Assembly (NCBI GenBank): GCA_015179125.1
Contig: WHVA01000137.1
Coordinates: 167,797 to 231,796 of the forward strand
Direction of reading: 5' to 3'
Source: Gautieria morchelliformis
Taxonomy: Eukaryota; Basidiomycota; Agaricomycetes; Gomphales; Gomphaceae
DNA: 64,000 nt
The notes under the pieces were generated by a model, which saw nothing but the letters and a program-made list of their open reading frames with translations, did no database searches and was not told the origin of the DNA. The position numbers and the translations under genes were made by a program. Positions 30,674-41,803 of the stretch are shown here, piece after piece. How positions within the stretch are numbered: the stretch's first letter is position 1; each line of letters starts with the position of its first letter.

Positions 30674-31606
30674 AATGCAAGCAAGTAGTGCAGGACTTGC
30701 AAAAGTCGATAACAAAAGACTGAAGTGCGGGCCATGTGTATTCCCATCTGATGAGTTCTAAGGTCTTGTTTTGACCGAAATGTCCCGAGAGTACATGATC
30801 ATGTTTGTACTGGAGTACTTGGAGCCGGAGGTCATCAGCATCGGGAACGTATATGCGGTCATCAAGGTGGAGGAAACCGTCCTCGGTTTGCATCCATCTC
30901 GGGTCAGAACTATCACCGAGATGCTTAGCGGCTATGGGGTTGGATGCCAGGTTAGCTAATATGTCGGCATGAAGCTTCTCAGAGTCCATCACAATGCTTT
31001 CCCGGAGAACGGGTTCAAGCAGACAAGTTGCCTGGAGAGATTCCGACAGTTGTTGATTAGTGAAAATTGGTCTGAAGTTTTGTGGGTTGACTGAGCCGTA
31101 GTCATTACCTCCGTCTTTAAGGTAGACGTCCCAAGTTAGAGCATCGGGTTTTGTACCGAGCTTTCCGGGATGGAACTGAATAACGAGGTTAAACTGCAAG
31201 AGGAATTCGGACCAGCGGGCTTGTTGTTGGGTCAGCAACATTGTGGTGGCAAAATACTCCAAGTTTTTGTGATCAGTAACAACATCGATAGGGGAGCTGG
31301 AGCCCTCCAGATAGTGTCTCCAACGTTGAAACACTTCAAAAATTGCCAATAGCTCTTTATCATGGACATCGTAATTTAATTCGGCACCGGAAAATGTTTG
31401 GGAGTGGAAAGTGACCGGGTGCAGGACACCCTCCTCATCGAACAAAGACAGGATTGTGCCAAGGGCATAATCCAAGGCATCGGTTTCCACGACCATAGGC
31501 CGGTTGGGAATCCAATGCAACAGAATCGGAGCCGAAGCGAAAGCCTCCTTGAGGTGATTGAAGGACTTTCGGCATTCTTTGGTAAACGCCCAAGGGGTGT
31601 GTTTTG
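30674..31606 (-). pseudogene. Chromovirus A pol middle part (RNase H to integrase finger)
   Basis: Minus-strand frame with VVETDALDYALGTILS, HDKELLAIFEVFQRW and TDHKNLEYFATT (RNase H), then VLQYKHDHVLSGHFGQNKT...FCKSCTTCLHSK (integrase HHCC finger). At 30673 it is broken by element B; the next residues are found at 8688. Close to the C2 pol. Similarity ends near 31606, so the RT core and everything upstream is deleted. In this stretch the frame is nearly intact. Confidence 0.82.
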
Positions 31607-32295
31607 GAACCCTTCAAGACTTTGGTGTTATTGCTAATGCCTCTGTCTATCAGAACATGTCATTTACACGACTAGTAGAATACCAGTTCAATGCAGCAGC
31701 ACAACTCCAGAAATAATTTAATATTTGTATCTTGGTTGCAATCTGTGTAATAACTAGTCCAAGTTATTACAGCTGGAAGGCAATGCGTTTCTTAGCTGCA
31801 CTGAACAATAAACTAAAAGAGTGTGTAGGTTCAAGGACACTATCGGGGTCCAAGAGTATTCCTTTTAATAAAAAGGGAATAGGCTCCGCAGGAGAGTTTG
31901 TAAGTGTATTGGGTCGACCAATGTCAATGCACTGCAATAATGAGAGAGTAATGTGAAGTGGCTTTCGCGCACAACTTGACTTGACTTGTGAAAGTCACTG
32001 AACAGGAAAATCAACTGAACAGCTCGTCTCGGGTATTGGAGTGCTAATTGACAAGAAAATCGATTGCCAACCTCACTCTGTAGAGTTTCACCCAGCGTGT
32101 TAGGCTAAGTGGCTAAGCAGTAAAGCAACTACTTAACTAAGAATAGTTACTCTAAGCAAGAGTAGTATTCTAGTTCAGGTTAGGAACTTAGGTAAGATGT
32201 GCAGGTCACACAAGCTGTGTAGGATAGAAGATGGGTAGATTGATTGCTCAAAGGGCAGGCAAAGGGCCTCCTTTTATATTGTAACTAGGTGGGTA
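31607..32295. other. Unrecognised sequence beyond the truncation of element A
   Basis: No gene recognised. Short frames only. A CTTGACTTGACTTGTG repeat near 31975 and AAGTGGCTAAGCAG-type sequence near 32110 are the only regularities. Confidence 0.5.
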
Positions 32296-32405
32296 CCCGC
32301 GCTTCGCGCGGGGGTGTAGGTCAAACGCCTTGGTAAGGTCAAATGCATCAGTAAGGTCAAATGCATCAGTAAGGTCAAGTGAATCGGTAAGGTCAAGTGC
32401 ATTGG
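32296..32405. repeat. GC hairpin followed by an 18 bp tandem repeat
   Basis: Perfect 7 bp stem CCCGCGC / GCGCGGG with a TTC loop (32296-32312). It is followed by about five copies of an 18 bp unit like AAGGTCAAATGCATCAGT. A diverged copy of the same pair (GCGCGGGGGT, then TCAAACGCCTCGGTAAGG) recurs at 34539-34595. Confidence 0.7.
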
Positions 32406-32437
32406 GGTAAATAGGATCATGCAAAATATATCCCTGC

Positions 32438-32640
32438 TCATATAGTATCATGAATCATGTATGCACCCATGGAACAGCCGAACATGCAGAGCTCTCTCTC
32501 GACCTCTGGGATGGGCCTCCCAGCGACTCTAGACATGAAAGTGGTAATAGTCTTGACTGAATCATCAGAGATTATAAGATTGCGCCTATTGTCATAATCC
32601 ACAGGTTTCAAAGCTTGTGCATTGTGAAATAGATCCAATA
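32438..32640 (-). other. Possible unrecognised coding fragment
   Basis: A 66-codon minus-strand frame (first codon read as M is TTG) with gene-like composition: LKPVDYDNRRNLIISDDSVK and AGRPIPEVERELCMFGCSMG. Similarity unknown to me. It might be a captured fragment of a host gene or transposase exon. No splice sites checked with confidence. Confidence 0.2.
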
Positions 32641-32775
32641 GTGATCTTGGGGATCCTGAATTTTGACAATGTGGTTATATCGATATGCCAGCTGATCCTC
32701 CGGTGGCACTCTCACAGAACCAGAAACAATACCAAAATCAGAAATGGGGGAAGACCCAAAGTGCAGTTGGATAGC

Positions 32776-33462
32776 ATGTCCTCACACGTAACGTGTCCTC
32801 ACAGGTAGCATGTCCTCACAGGTAGTGTGTCCCCACATGTAACGTGTCCTCACAGGTAGCGTGTCCCCACTGGTAGCATGTCCCCACAGGTAGCATGTCC
32901 TCACAGGTAGCATGTCCCCACACGTAATGTGTCCCCACACGTAATGTGTCCCCACATGTAACGTGTCCCCACAGGTAGCGTGTCCCCACAGGTAGCGTGT
33001 CCCCACAGGTAGCGTGTCCCCACAGGTAGCGTGTCCCCACAGGTAGCGTGTCCCCACCGGTAGCGTGTCCCCACTGGCTCACACGTAACACGTCCTCACA
33101 GGTAGCGTGTCCTCACATGTAGCATGTCCTGACAGGTAACGTGTCCCCACACATAACGTGTCCCCACACATAACGTGTCCCCACACATAACGTGTCCTCA
33201 CAGGTAGCCTGTCCTCAGACGTAACGCATCCTCACAGGTAGCGTGTCCCCACACATAATGTGTCCTCACATGTAACATGTCCTCACAGGTAGTGTGTCCC
33301 CACACGTAACCTGTCCTCACAGGTAGCATGTCCCCCCATGTAACGTGTCCTCACAGGTAGTGTGTCCTCACAGGTAGCGTGTCCCCAAATGTAACGTGTC
33401 CTCACAGGTAGCGTGTCCTCACAGGTAGCATGTCCTCACACGTAACGTGTCCTCACACATAT
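32776..33462. repeat. 17 bp minisatellite (GTGTCCCCACAGGTAGC)
   Basis: About 40 tandem copies of a 17 bp unit with variants ACACGTAAC, ACATGTAAC and TCCTCACA. Five identical units sit near 32970-33050. Because 17 is not a multiple of three, it opens periodic minus-strand frames with a 17-residue period, which are artefacts. Confidence 0.92.
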
Positions 33463-33489
33463 CAGGGACATGTATCAGTATCTATTTTG

Positions 33490-34060
33490 TGACATATATA
33501 AAATAGCAAAAGAAACCACATTTCAGCAGCTGTTCTTATTAATTTTAGCAAAGTCAGAATAATTTATTGATATCAACCTTTTGAAAAAATGTCAAAAAAA
33601 TGTACAGTACATTTAAGCTGAAGGTGTTATTAATTTTAGCAAAGTCAGGATAATTCATTGATATCTATATTTTTTTTTTTTTTTTTTCAAAAAAAGATAA
33701 AAAAAAACACACTACATTAAAACAGAAGTTGTTACTAACTTTAGCAAAGTCAGGATAATTTATTGATATCCATTTGCAAAAAAATGTCAAAACAATGTAC
33801 AGAATATTTAAGTTGGCTGTTATTGAGGTTAGCAAGTTAGATTTATTGATGTCTATTTGCGAAAAAATATCAAAAAAACATACAGGATATTTAAGTTGGC
33901 TGTTATTAAGGTTAGGAAGTTAGATTTATTGATTTCTATCTGCGAAAAAATAACAAAAAAATGTACAGGATATTTAAGTTGGCTATTATTAAGGTTAGCA
34001 AGTTAGGTGTATTGATAGCAATTTGCGAAAAAAATATCAAAAAATATACAGGACATTGAA
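33490..34060. repeat. About 90 bp AT-rich tandem repeat, copy 1
   Basis: Six or so units, each with AAAGTCAGGATAATTTATTG, then ATATC, an A-rich GCGAAAAAATGTC stretch, TGTACAG and TTTAAGCTGAAG. Units shorten towards the right. The same unit follows the second minisatellite at 36165-36500. Confidence 0.85.
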
Positions 34061-34079
34061 GCAGAAGGTGGTGTCAAGT

Positions 34080-34200
34080 CACAGCCAAAGAAGCCCAGGG
34101 ACACACAGAAAGACACCCAGAGACACACAGAAAGACACCCAGAGACACACAGAAAGACACCCAGAGACACACAGAAAGACACCAAGACCCCAGCCAAAGC
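34080..34200. repeat. 20 bp tandem repeat (ACACAGAAAGACACCCAGAG)
   Basis: Four to five copies of the unit, then CCAGCCAAAGCAGTAGTAAG, which has a counterpart at 36560 (CCAGCCAAAGCCATAGTAAG). Confidence 0.85.
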
Positions 34201-34259
34201 AGTAGTAAGCCCACCACAGCCAGAACACAGGAGGACACCAGTGGGGAGTGCGGTTCTGC

Positions 34260-34620
34260 AGCATCGCTCTCTTTATACCAAGCGAAGGGTCGTGCACGGA
34301 CCACTCGCGTATGGTCGCGAACCGGTCACGTGACCTGGAACGCTGCTGCGCAGCGTTTGTAGCTCGCGGCTGCACCACTCGGCGCTGACCTAAACAGACC
34401 GGGGGCTCGCGGCTGCGCCGCTCGCGCGCTCCGCTGACAAACTAATGACCAAGCATTGGTCAGTGGGCCCACAACCACCCACCCCCCGCGTTTAACTCTT
34501 AGATGTACAAGGGCTTGGTAAGCAGGTAGAACCTTGCGCGGGGGTGCAAGTCAAACGCCTCGGTAAGGTCAAACGCATCAGCAAGGTCCAGCCTTGGGTA
34601 AATCAAACTTGGGATAAGTA
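34260..34620. other. GC-rich module with GGTCACGTGACC palindrome, copy 1
   Basis: Contains CTTTATACC, GTCGTGCACGGACCAC, the palindrome GGTCACGTGACC, GCTGCGCAGCG and two copies of GCTCGCGGCTGC(G/A)CC(G/A)CTCG. The same ordered motifs recur at 37185-37400. No coding potential recognised. Confidence 0.7.
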
Positions 34621-34649
34621 AAACAATCTTATTGATTGAAGGTAGGTAA

Positions 34650-35552
34650 TGTTATGACCATGCTGCTCGACCAACTCTGGTACCTCCATGCCTCCTTGGC
34701 TCTATTCCGCAATGTCCACACTTTGACTTTTGATCCTGTTCTACTATTCACATACTCCCCTTTTGACTCTATTCACCGGCCTTCCCTACTGACCCTTAGC
34801 ATAGCAAGTCCAGAGCATCAGGAGATCCATTTGTTCCACTATCAATGTTACGACTGTTCCGCTCAACCATCTCTGCCATATCTGCATATCCTCCGCACCA
34901 CCTCCGACTCTATTCCACAACATCCACACCATCTGCAACCCTCTACCTCGACCCTTGTGATTCAGTACCCCTGGCCACCTCCAGATACTGGCCCCCGTAC
35001 TCGACCCTGAATACAGCAAGATACCATTCCGTAATTCCGTTCTTCCAAGGCCTATTGTACTTACTCGCCTGTCTTTGCCATTTACTTACCCTACCCTGCA
35101 CCCCCCTTGTCATCCCATTGTTCCGCATTAGTTACTTGCCCGTATGTCTATCTGATTCCTGCACTCTCCAGAATTGCTTAGTACCATACCATTACCTGTT
35201 GCTTCAGCTCTTGTATAAACCCCCCTCATGTATGTCTCCGTTCCTGCAATCAGATAATCAACTTCGATATGTGATTCCCTTCGCACTGTCTCCTGTTCTT
35301 AGCACAGTGAGTTTGCTAGTCTTGTCTCCTTCCGCTCTCAACCCTCTGTCCTCCGCCTCTTCCACCTCTTCCGACCTTTGTTCTCCAACCCTCAACCCTG
35401 ACTCTCAGTACTCTGTTCCTGACTTCTGCCTTCTCCGATATCCGCAAGTCAATCCCGAAAATACTTAGGACGGTAGTTCATCAGGGCGCAACACATAAGT
35501 TGAAGCCGTTGTCCTTTCCAGTTCCGACCTCTGGGAATTCCAATACGTAACA
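34650..35552 (+). repeat. Chromovirus-type LTR (same family as 3698-4350)
   Basis: Ends TGTTATGACC and ATACGTAACA, with inverted TGTTA/TAACA termini. Carries a TATA box (TGTATAAACCCCCC, near 35213) on the plus strand and the family box GCGCAACACATAAGTTGAAG near 35490. The flanking 5-mers (GGTAA and ACAAT) do not match, so no target duplication is evident. At 903 bp it is longer than the 653 bp relative and Pro/Ser/Leu-rich frames run through it. Confidence 0.65.
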
Positions 35553-35689
35553 ACAATTAGACCCACATTCCCCTTGTTCTTTGCCTATTGATTGTTCTTA
35601 GTTCTACCCGGCACCCCCTTGTAGTTCCTCTTTTTGGTATAGTTACTTACTCCATTTATCCTAGTACTTTGCTTGCACTGGAATTGCTT

Positions 35690-36119
35690 ACCACGCATAA
35701 CATGCGTGTCCCCAAGCATAGCGTGTATGTCCCCATGGATAGCATGCTTGTCCCCACGCATAACATGCGTGTCTCCACGCATAGCATGTGTGTCCCCATG
35801 CATAGCCTGTCTGTCCCCAAGGATAGTGTGTCCCCACATGTGGCATGCATGTCCCCAAGCATAGGGTGCATGTCCCCATGCATAAAATGTGTGTCTCCAA
35901 GCATAACATGTGTGTCACCATGCATAGCATGCATGTCCCCAAGCATAGCGTGTGTGTCCCCATGCATAACATGTGTCTCCACACATAGCATGCATGTCCC
36001 CAAGCATAGCGTGCATGTCTCCACACATAACATGCATGTCTCCACGCAGAACATGCGTGTCCCCATGCATAGTGTGTGTAGCATGCCCCTCAAGTATAGC
36101 ATGTGTAGCATATCCCCAA
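35690..36119. repeat. 21 bp minisatellite (GTGTCCCCAAGCATAGCATGC)
   Basis: About 20 tandem units of 21 bp sharing the core GTGTCCCCA with the 17 bp array at 32776. As 21 is a multiple of three, it produces long frames of a seven-residue repeat (C-M-S-P-S-I-A) on both strands. These look like by-products, since no start, signal or flanking domain supports a gene. Confidence 0.9.
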
Positions 36120-36164
36120 GGCCTCAAAGTGAAGCAAGCAGAGGCTGTTACTACTTATTAACTT

Positions 36165-36500
36165 TTAGCAAACTCAGGGACATGTATCAATATCTATTTG
36201 TGACATATACAGACATAAATAAAATAGTCAAGGAAACCATATTTAAGCAGCTGCTGTCATTAATTTTTAGCAAAGTCAGGATTATCTATTTGTGAAAAAA
36301 TGTCAAGAAAATGTCCAGTACATGTAAGCTGAAGCTGTTATTAATTTTAGCAAAGTTAGGACTATCTATTTTTCGAAAAATGTCAAAAAAATGCACTGTA
36401 CATTTAACCTGGAGCTGTTGTCAATCTTCACAAAGTCAGGATAATTTATTGATATCTATCTGCGAAAAATGTCAAAAAAGTACAGTACATTGAAGCAGAA
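36165..36500. repeat. About 90 bp AT-rich tandem repeat, copy 2
   Basis: Four units with AGCAAAGTCAGGATTATCTA, TTTGTGAAAAAATGTC and ACATGTAAGCTGAAGC, matching the array at 33490-34060. Placed directly after the second minisatellite. Confidence 0.82.
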
Positions 36501-36909
36501 GCTGTGATTAATGCCCAGCCAAAGCCAGAGAAGCCCAGAGACTGACAGACAAACCCAGAGCCCAGCCAAAGCCATAGTAAGCCAGCCACCAGTATAGCCA
36601 GAGAGGAGTGGCTGGTAAGCAGCTTTACAGTAAATAAAACAATAAAACAAACCACATTTAAATGTAGAACATATTGTCATTAATTTTAGAGGAAACTTAT
36701 TGATGTCTATTTTCGAAAAAACCCAAAAAATATGATATTAAAACAATTTTTTTCAGCAGTCTTGGGATGTTATTTAAATCTAATTTCGAAAAAAATCACA
36801 AAAATATAATGCACATGTACAATACTATATGATCAAAAAAAAAAAGGAACCAATAAAATTACCAACACAAATAAAATAAAATACATGGCAATGCATTAAC
36901 AAAAAGATA

Positions 36910-37145
36910 TTACCTACCAATAGATAGCCAGCCAGCCAAAGCAATAGCCAGCCAGCCAGCTAGAGGAGGTGACAGCAGACAGAGCTGACAGCAACAGACT
37001 GACAGCAGACAGAGCTGACAGCAGACAGCACCCAGAGCAGACAGAGCACAGAGCAGACAGCGGACAGAGCACAGAGCAGACAGCAAGAGCACAGAGCACA
37101 GAGCACAGAGCAGACAGAGCACATAGCAGACAGCAGACAGAGGAT
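36910..37145. repeat. CAGCCAG and AGACAGAGC simple repeats
   Basis: CCAGCCAGCCAAAG repeats, then GACAGCAGACAGAGCT and AGCAGACAGAGCACAG units. Low-complexity purine-rich tract; frames through it are not genes. Confidence 0.85.
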
Positions 37146-37149
37146 CGCC

Positions 37150-37440
37150 GGTTGGCAGTTCCTGGCGTTATGTCCTTACCGTTCGGCCTTTATACCGTGC
37201 GCGCGTGTCGTGCACGGACCACACTCGCGTATGCGCGCTCTGGTCGCGAACAGGTCACGTGACCGCTGCGCAGCGTTCTATGCTCGCGGCTGCGCCGCTC
37301 GCCGCTGACCTAATTTGGAACGCAAACGGTCACGTGACCATGCTGCGCAGCGTTCTTGGCTCGCGGCTGCGCCGCTCGCATGCCACTGACAAATGATGAC
37401 CTAAAACCTGACATAAGCTCGACGCCCACAACCCACCGAG
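37150..37440. other. GC-rich module with GGTCACGTGACC palindrome, copy 2
   Basis: Repeats the motif order of 34260-34620: CTTTATACCGTGCGC, GTCGTGCACGGACCAC, CAGGTCACGTGACC, GCTGCGCAGCG and GCTCGCGGCTGCGCCGCTCG (twice), ending near CCCACAACCCACC, like 34470-34490. Confidence 0.7.
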
Positions 37441-37599
37441 CTGTTTTCATATAGTGTAATGTTGTTATTGATACTCCTGTAATATATATTGTACACTCAT
37501 ATATGCTGTATTCACATGACCTTTTTGATTATCCTACTATCACGTTATAGAGAAAATGAGAAAACTCCAGATGGTCAAGAACTTCAACCCTGGGTTCAT

Positions 37600-37980
37600 T
37601 AGGGTCACATCCCAATGTTCAAGCTGTCCATTTGTCAAGCAGACTTGTTCCCCTTTACAGAAATTGAAAAGCTACCTGAAATCATTGGAGACCTTGTAGT
37701 TTCAGATCTATGTGGTCTTTTCAAGCCTTCTGTTGCAAACTTCAGATGTTTTATCACATGGATCAACCTCAAGCTGAGGCTGACCAGTATCAATTTCCCT
37801 CAAGAATAAATAATATATGATCACAGCATCCTTCAAACTTTATGTGGCATGGCTACTATGTCAAAATAATGTCAACTTCAAGAGAATTCAAAGTGATAAT
37901 GGAGGAGAATACATGGGAAGAATTTCAGGATCTATATGCCAATCTGGCATTATTTCTCCTCACATTGTAGGAGTTACATT
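37600..37980 (+). pseudogene. Copia-type integrase fragment
   Basis: Translations in two frames give CSSCPFVKQTCSPFTEIEKL, then LVVSDLCGLFKPSVANFRCF (finger cysteines and the first catalytic Asp region of copia integrase, usually HSDLCGPF). Further on come AWLLCQNN and KRIQSDNGGEYMG (second catalytic Asp, SDNGGEY). Frameshifts separate them and no RT follows. A short relic. Confidence 0.65.
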
Positions 37981-38185
37981 ACAGTAAACCAATATCTTTG
38001 TCCTGCTGTCCTGATCAAGCCTTGACATCATACTCTTGAAATATCTGTGTATTTTATCTGGTTTTATTGTAGGACATTGAACTGATATCAAAACATCCGG
38101 GCGTGTAGGTCTCTAACAGGTAAAATCGGGGGTATAGCTTTGCTTTCTACATAATAGTTGGCGAGCGACTCATCATAAGGAGAGA

Positions 38186-40486
38186 CTACAAAGGAGAGAC
38201 TATCAAAGGCATTTGCACCCCTTCAGCCTCTCGTCCTCGTATGACAGGTTTGACTGTATTGCCTCCCCTAAGGTAGAAGTCAATGAGACACCCAGTGTCC
38301 CCGAAGTGGAAGTTGCATATCAAGATCGATACAACGATCTGAATGAGATAGGACACCATTTATAACACGGCTATGTATTTATTCGACTTACTTTCAATTC
38401 TGCGATCGCTATATTGGCGATTATCTTAAGTCAAGGGGATACAGCTGCAGTCAAGCGCAGATTTACCGAATGTGCGGCCTGGGCAAACTTTCTGACTAAA
38501 TGTTGGTGGATAAGTAACTACTCAGGAACAATATCGCTCTAAATAACGAACCCATCGCCAAATGTATACATATGGCCTTGTGCGTGCAGCATGTTGACTG
38601 CCGGAGGCAAAGCGTCTTCCTCAAGCCATCGTTCAGGGCGGAAATGGGCGGTGTCTGGACCCCATATAGCTGTGTCCGAATTGATACCGTCACGGAGGGA
38701 TACGTGAATCACTTGCCCCGCTTTCACGCGGACTTCCTTGGCCCCGGTAGTGGAGATTGGGAAATGGAGGGGAATAATGTCGTCCTCAACAGCCTGGACA
38801 GTAAATATGTATGGGAAGCCAGCAAAACAGAGGAAGAAAGGCAAAACCGTACCACACGACCTATTTCACGAAGAACAGCCTTCGTGCGTAAAGTCTCGCG
38901 AGTGACTGCCTCAAGATATGGCAATGCGCTCCAACTCATCAAGTCCTCAAAGTTGGGGAAACGCCCATGGCGTGACTGGAAGTCCATAAGCTCCGTTCTT
39001 AACTGCTTCTGGATGCCAGGGTTCCTCGCCAATTCGTATATGCATTCCTAGACAATCACTATGGTGTCTGAGAATTCTTCCTCTAGTACCTGTCTAGACC
39101 CACCGAGATGACATTGGCCGTAGTCTCAGACCCCGCGAACATCACACTAGTGATCTGAAATTTTTGAAAAGAATGTTATCAAATCCAACCGACCAAACCT
39201 ATCTCACCTGTGCAACTGCCTCCTCCTTGCTGATATGCTTCCCTACTGTGTTCTCATGCCGTGCTATATAAAAATGATACGCTTTCAGCGGTAATGAAAC
39301 CATGGTTAGAAGGCGACGGTTACCTAGTGCATCCAGAACCTTCGCATGCATTCCGGCACCTTTACCGGCCCACACGTCTTCCGCAATTATGCCGAACTCC
39401 TTACGAAGATTATCTGCCCATCGTTTCAGGGATTGGGGAGATAAAGAGTGAAAGGGACTATTGAAGCCAGTGTTTCCACCAATATAGTGAAGTAATCAGT
39501 GGGGGAGTTCGTAATCTCGTGCAGTAATGATGGAATTCTTCCTTTACTTGCGCTCACGTTGTGCATGAACATGGTCATGCAGATAGCATCCAACCTATAC
39601 GGCGCGAATTTATCAGACGAATGGCAAAATTACAGTAGGCAGCACCACTCACGCCAGCATGTGAAGATTGGGCGCAATGTCAAGCACACCATCTTCCTGC
39701 GCGTCCAGCATATCCTCGTATTGCCGTTTGAGCTTTGATAGTCTAGAGATTGAGAAAATACGGAGGTGAGAGGTACAAGTGGACGGTACTGACATTGTAT
39801 GCCAAGTCAAAAATTACATGGGAGACCTCTTGAACTGACTTCAAGCTAGCTCATTCAGTCAAGTTTTAAGTATTTGTACACGAACTCAAAAGCTTACGTG
39901 AATGCTGGGCCGAGAGATTTTCTCATTCTACGATGCTCTTCGCCTTGCGTGCACGAAAGTAGCATTAGCACGAGATATACTATTTATTCTCAGGGATCTG
40001 GATGGTTCACCTTCAGCCCAGAAAAGGCCTTTTCCGAACTAAGGCAGAAAGAATGAACAATCCAGACACGTTGACGAGCAACTTGTGGGGAATACTCGCG
40101 AATAGCTCCAAAACCATACGGTCACTTCCCGGCCTTACATAGTTCTTTCCTTGCAGTACGTGGTTGACTCCACGCGGGTCACTCAATATCAGCCATGGTT
40201 TCTGAGCAGGGTTTGAGGCAAAGGAAAATATATGGTGATAAATATCTCACAAAAAGAGGGCCTCGAATCTGTATGTTTGCCCATATTGTTTGGCCCAGAG
40301 GATCATCTTCGTTCCCATGGGCGCGCGGTCCAGCTCTTCGATGTTTCCGACAAGGAAGCTTGGCACAGGAGGTCCAGGTATGTCTTCTAACCTTGAGACT
40401 GTTCCGAGATACCAGTGTATCAGCAAAGCTACCAAACCAGCCCCTACAAGAGACAGTAAAAATACAAGCATATCAGGTGATGACAC
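38186..40486 (-). CDS. Cytochrome P450 monooxygenase
   Basis: Multi-exon minus-strand gene. Exon 1 (40486-40251) has an N-terminal membrane anchor and DIPGPPVPSFLVGNIEEL. Later exons give KPWLILSDPRGVNHVLQGKN, a 28 nt exon FGKGLFWAE, EEHRRMRKSLGPAFT, helix I FAGSETT, helix K ETLR (VTRETLRTK), FRPERW, then the heme loop. That loop is split by an intron: FGDG, then QKVCPGRTF (Cys ligand near 38480), joined by another intron to AIAELK. The last exon ends TVKPVIRG...MPLIVSPL with TAG 38186-38188. All introns are short with GT-AG ends except the first junction, where canonical sites leave the frame one base off. An ER-anchored heme-thiolate oxidase; substrate unknown. Divergent from the BCAS3-like gene. 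Confidence 0.85.
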
Positions 40487-41803
40487 TAGTCAGACGTGGG
40501 AGTCAGTCGTGAGGTGTGAAGGAGGTTAGGTTGAAACTTGATACCTTCTTTTGTCCACCCCGGGCGAACGCCAACCAACCTGGAAGGCCATAAGCTCCGA
40601 ACCCTTACCGTAATAGGAAAAAGGGCCAGTTATGATATTCGCACCTATTCGCCTTGCTCAGCTGAGCCCGAGCCGGGTGCAAGCCTCCAAAGCCTGGAGG
40701 GCTCGGCTCCATTTTCAAAAGCCCTGAGCCCGGCCCTCAAGCCCGGGCTTTTGGGTGGGAAACTCGATCGCTGGCGCCGCTCAGTGGATCGTGTTTGCGA
40801 AGTACAAAAGAGTTACTACTAACTGTAGTTACAAGAAGTTTTGAATTAGTTGAGAAATTCCGCAACTGTTTTTCATCCCTCCACCTATCCCCACACTCTC
40901 CATCCCAATGCCTCGCGTGGTCATCGACGCTCCGAAGATGAGATTGAGGACTCCACACGCCCGACCATTTGCTGACTGAAGAGTGCCTACATTACCATCG
41001 GGCTGGGACAATATTGATGTCGCAAATTGAAACGGTCTCGCAATTGTAGCTCCGGCTCAGCGTATCGATCCGAGTCTAGGTTCAACCCTCAACGGTTTTA
41101 TAATTAACAGTGCTTGAGAGATGCATCAACTCTCCTTCGGTAGACTTTAGGAAAGCCCACGCTAGATAGTTCCAAAAGCTGGCGCTGAGACATGTCGGAG
41201 CCCTGGGTTGGTGTCTACTGTCCTAATCAGCCGAGGGACATAATTATCGCCACCAAAATCCCATATCTTCGTGCAACTCGATTAAGCATTATTTCGACCG
41301 CAAAATGGAACGCAAAGTATATACGCTGCTGATTGGATTGTCGACGTTTGAGTCTAAATCTAGTCGATTATTTATACCAACTCACCAATACCAGCACCGA
41401 GAACCTCCTGTTGCCTTCCTTCTCCTATTCCGCTCGCAGCTCAAGTACTTCTCAGGTGTGGTATTCAGCAAGGAATAGATGCAGTTTTCATGTCTCGTCC
41501 GAGTCGGGAAGAGCTGCTACCGTCTGGGGTAAGCCTGGTGTTAACAGAGACTTAGTGAGGTGGTGGTGGTGGTAGTGATGTAGAGAGAGGCCAAGGCTTT
41601 GGATATACCGGTTAAGTCAGGCCACGATTGCCTCTTTGGGATAAGTGACTTGGTGACCCTGACCCCTATAAGCGGCGCCTCCGTTAGCGCGTCTGAGTCA
41701 ACTCCCTGAACAACGTAGTACAAGCATCTTGAGCCTACTTCCTTAGGCTCTCGATGTACAGCGCCCTTTGCTGATCCCCACTCCCAATTATATATGAACA
41801 AAC

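Larger units (their letters stand above)
5560..31606 (-). mobile_element. Chromovirus A (old Ty3/Gypsy element), split by element B and 5'-truncated
   Basis: The outermost recognisable element of the nest, on the minus strand. It keeps a 3' LTR (5560-6009), polypurine tract, an antisense gene (6151-7425), the C-terminal pol (7563-8688) and, beyond element B, the middle of pol (30674-31606). Similarity ends abruptly near 31606 between reverse transcriptase and RNase H, so gag, protease, RT core and the 5' LTR are gone. Its pol is close to that of C2 (for instance FxxKHGVPSHVTSD and TIPNRVQ in both), so A and C2 are sister families with the same layout. Confidence 0.8.

Noticed and set aside
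32782-33091. Minus-strand frames with a repeating GTRYLWGHATC pattern
   Set aside because: Produced by the 17 bp tandem repeat; the period of 17 residues is simply three repeat units.
35588-36295. Long plus-strand frame of a seven-residue Cys/Met/Ser/Pro repeat
   Set aside because: It is the translation of a 21 bp minisatellite; both strands and other frames are equally open, and no start context or flanking domain supports a protein.
38539-38844. Reading the P450 as truncated before the heme cysteine
   Set aside because: The apparent stop after FGDG lies in a 56 bp intron; the next exon supplies QKVCPGRTF and the rest of the C-terminus.
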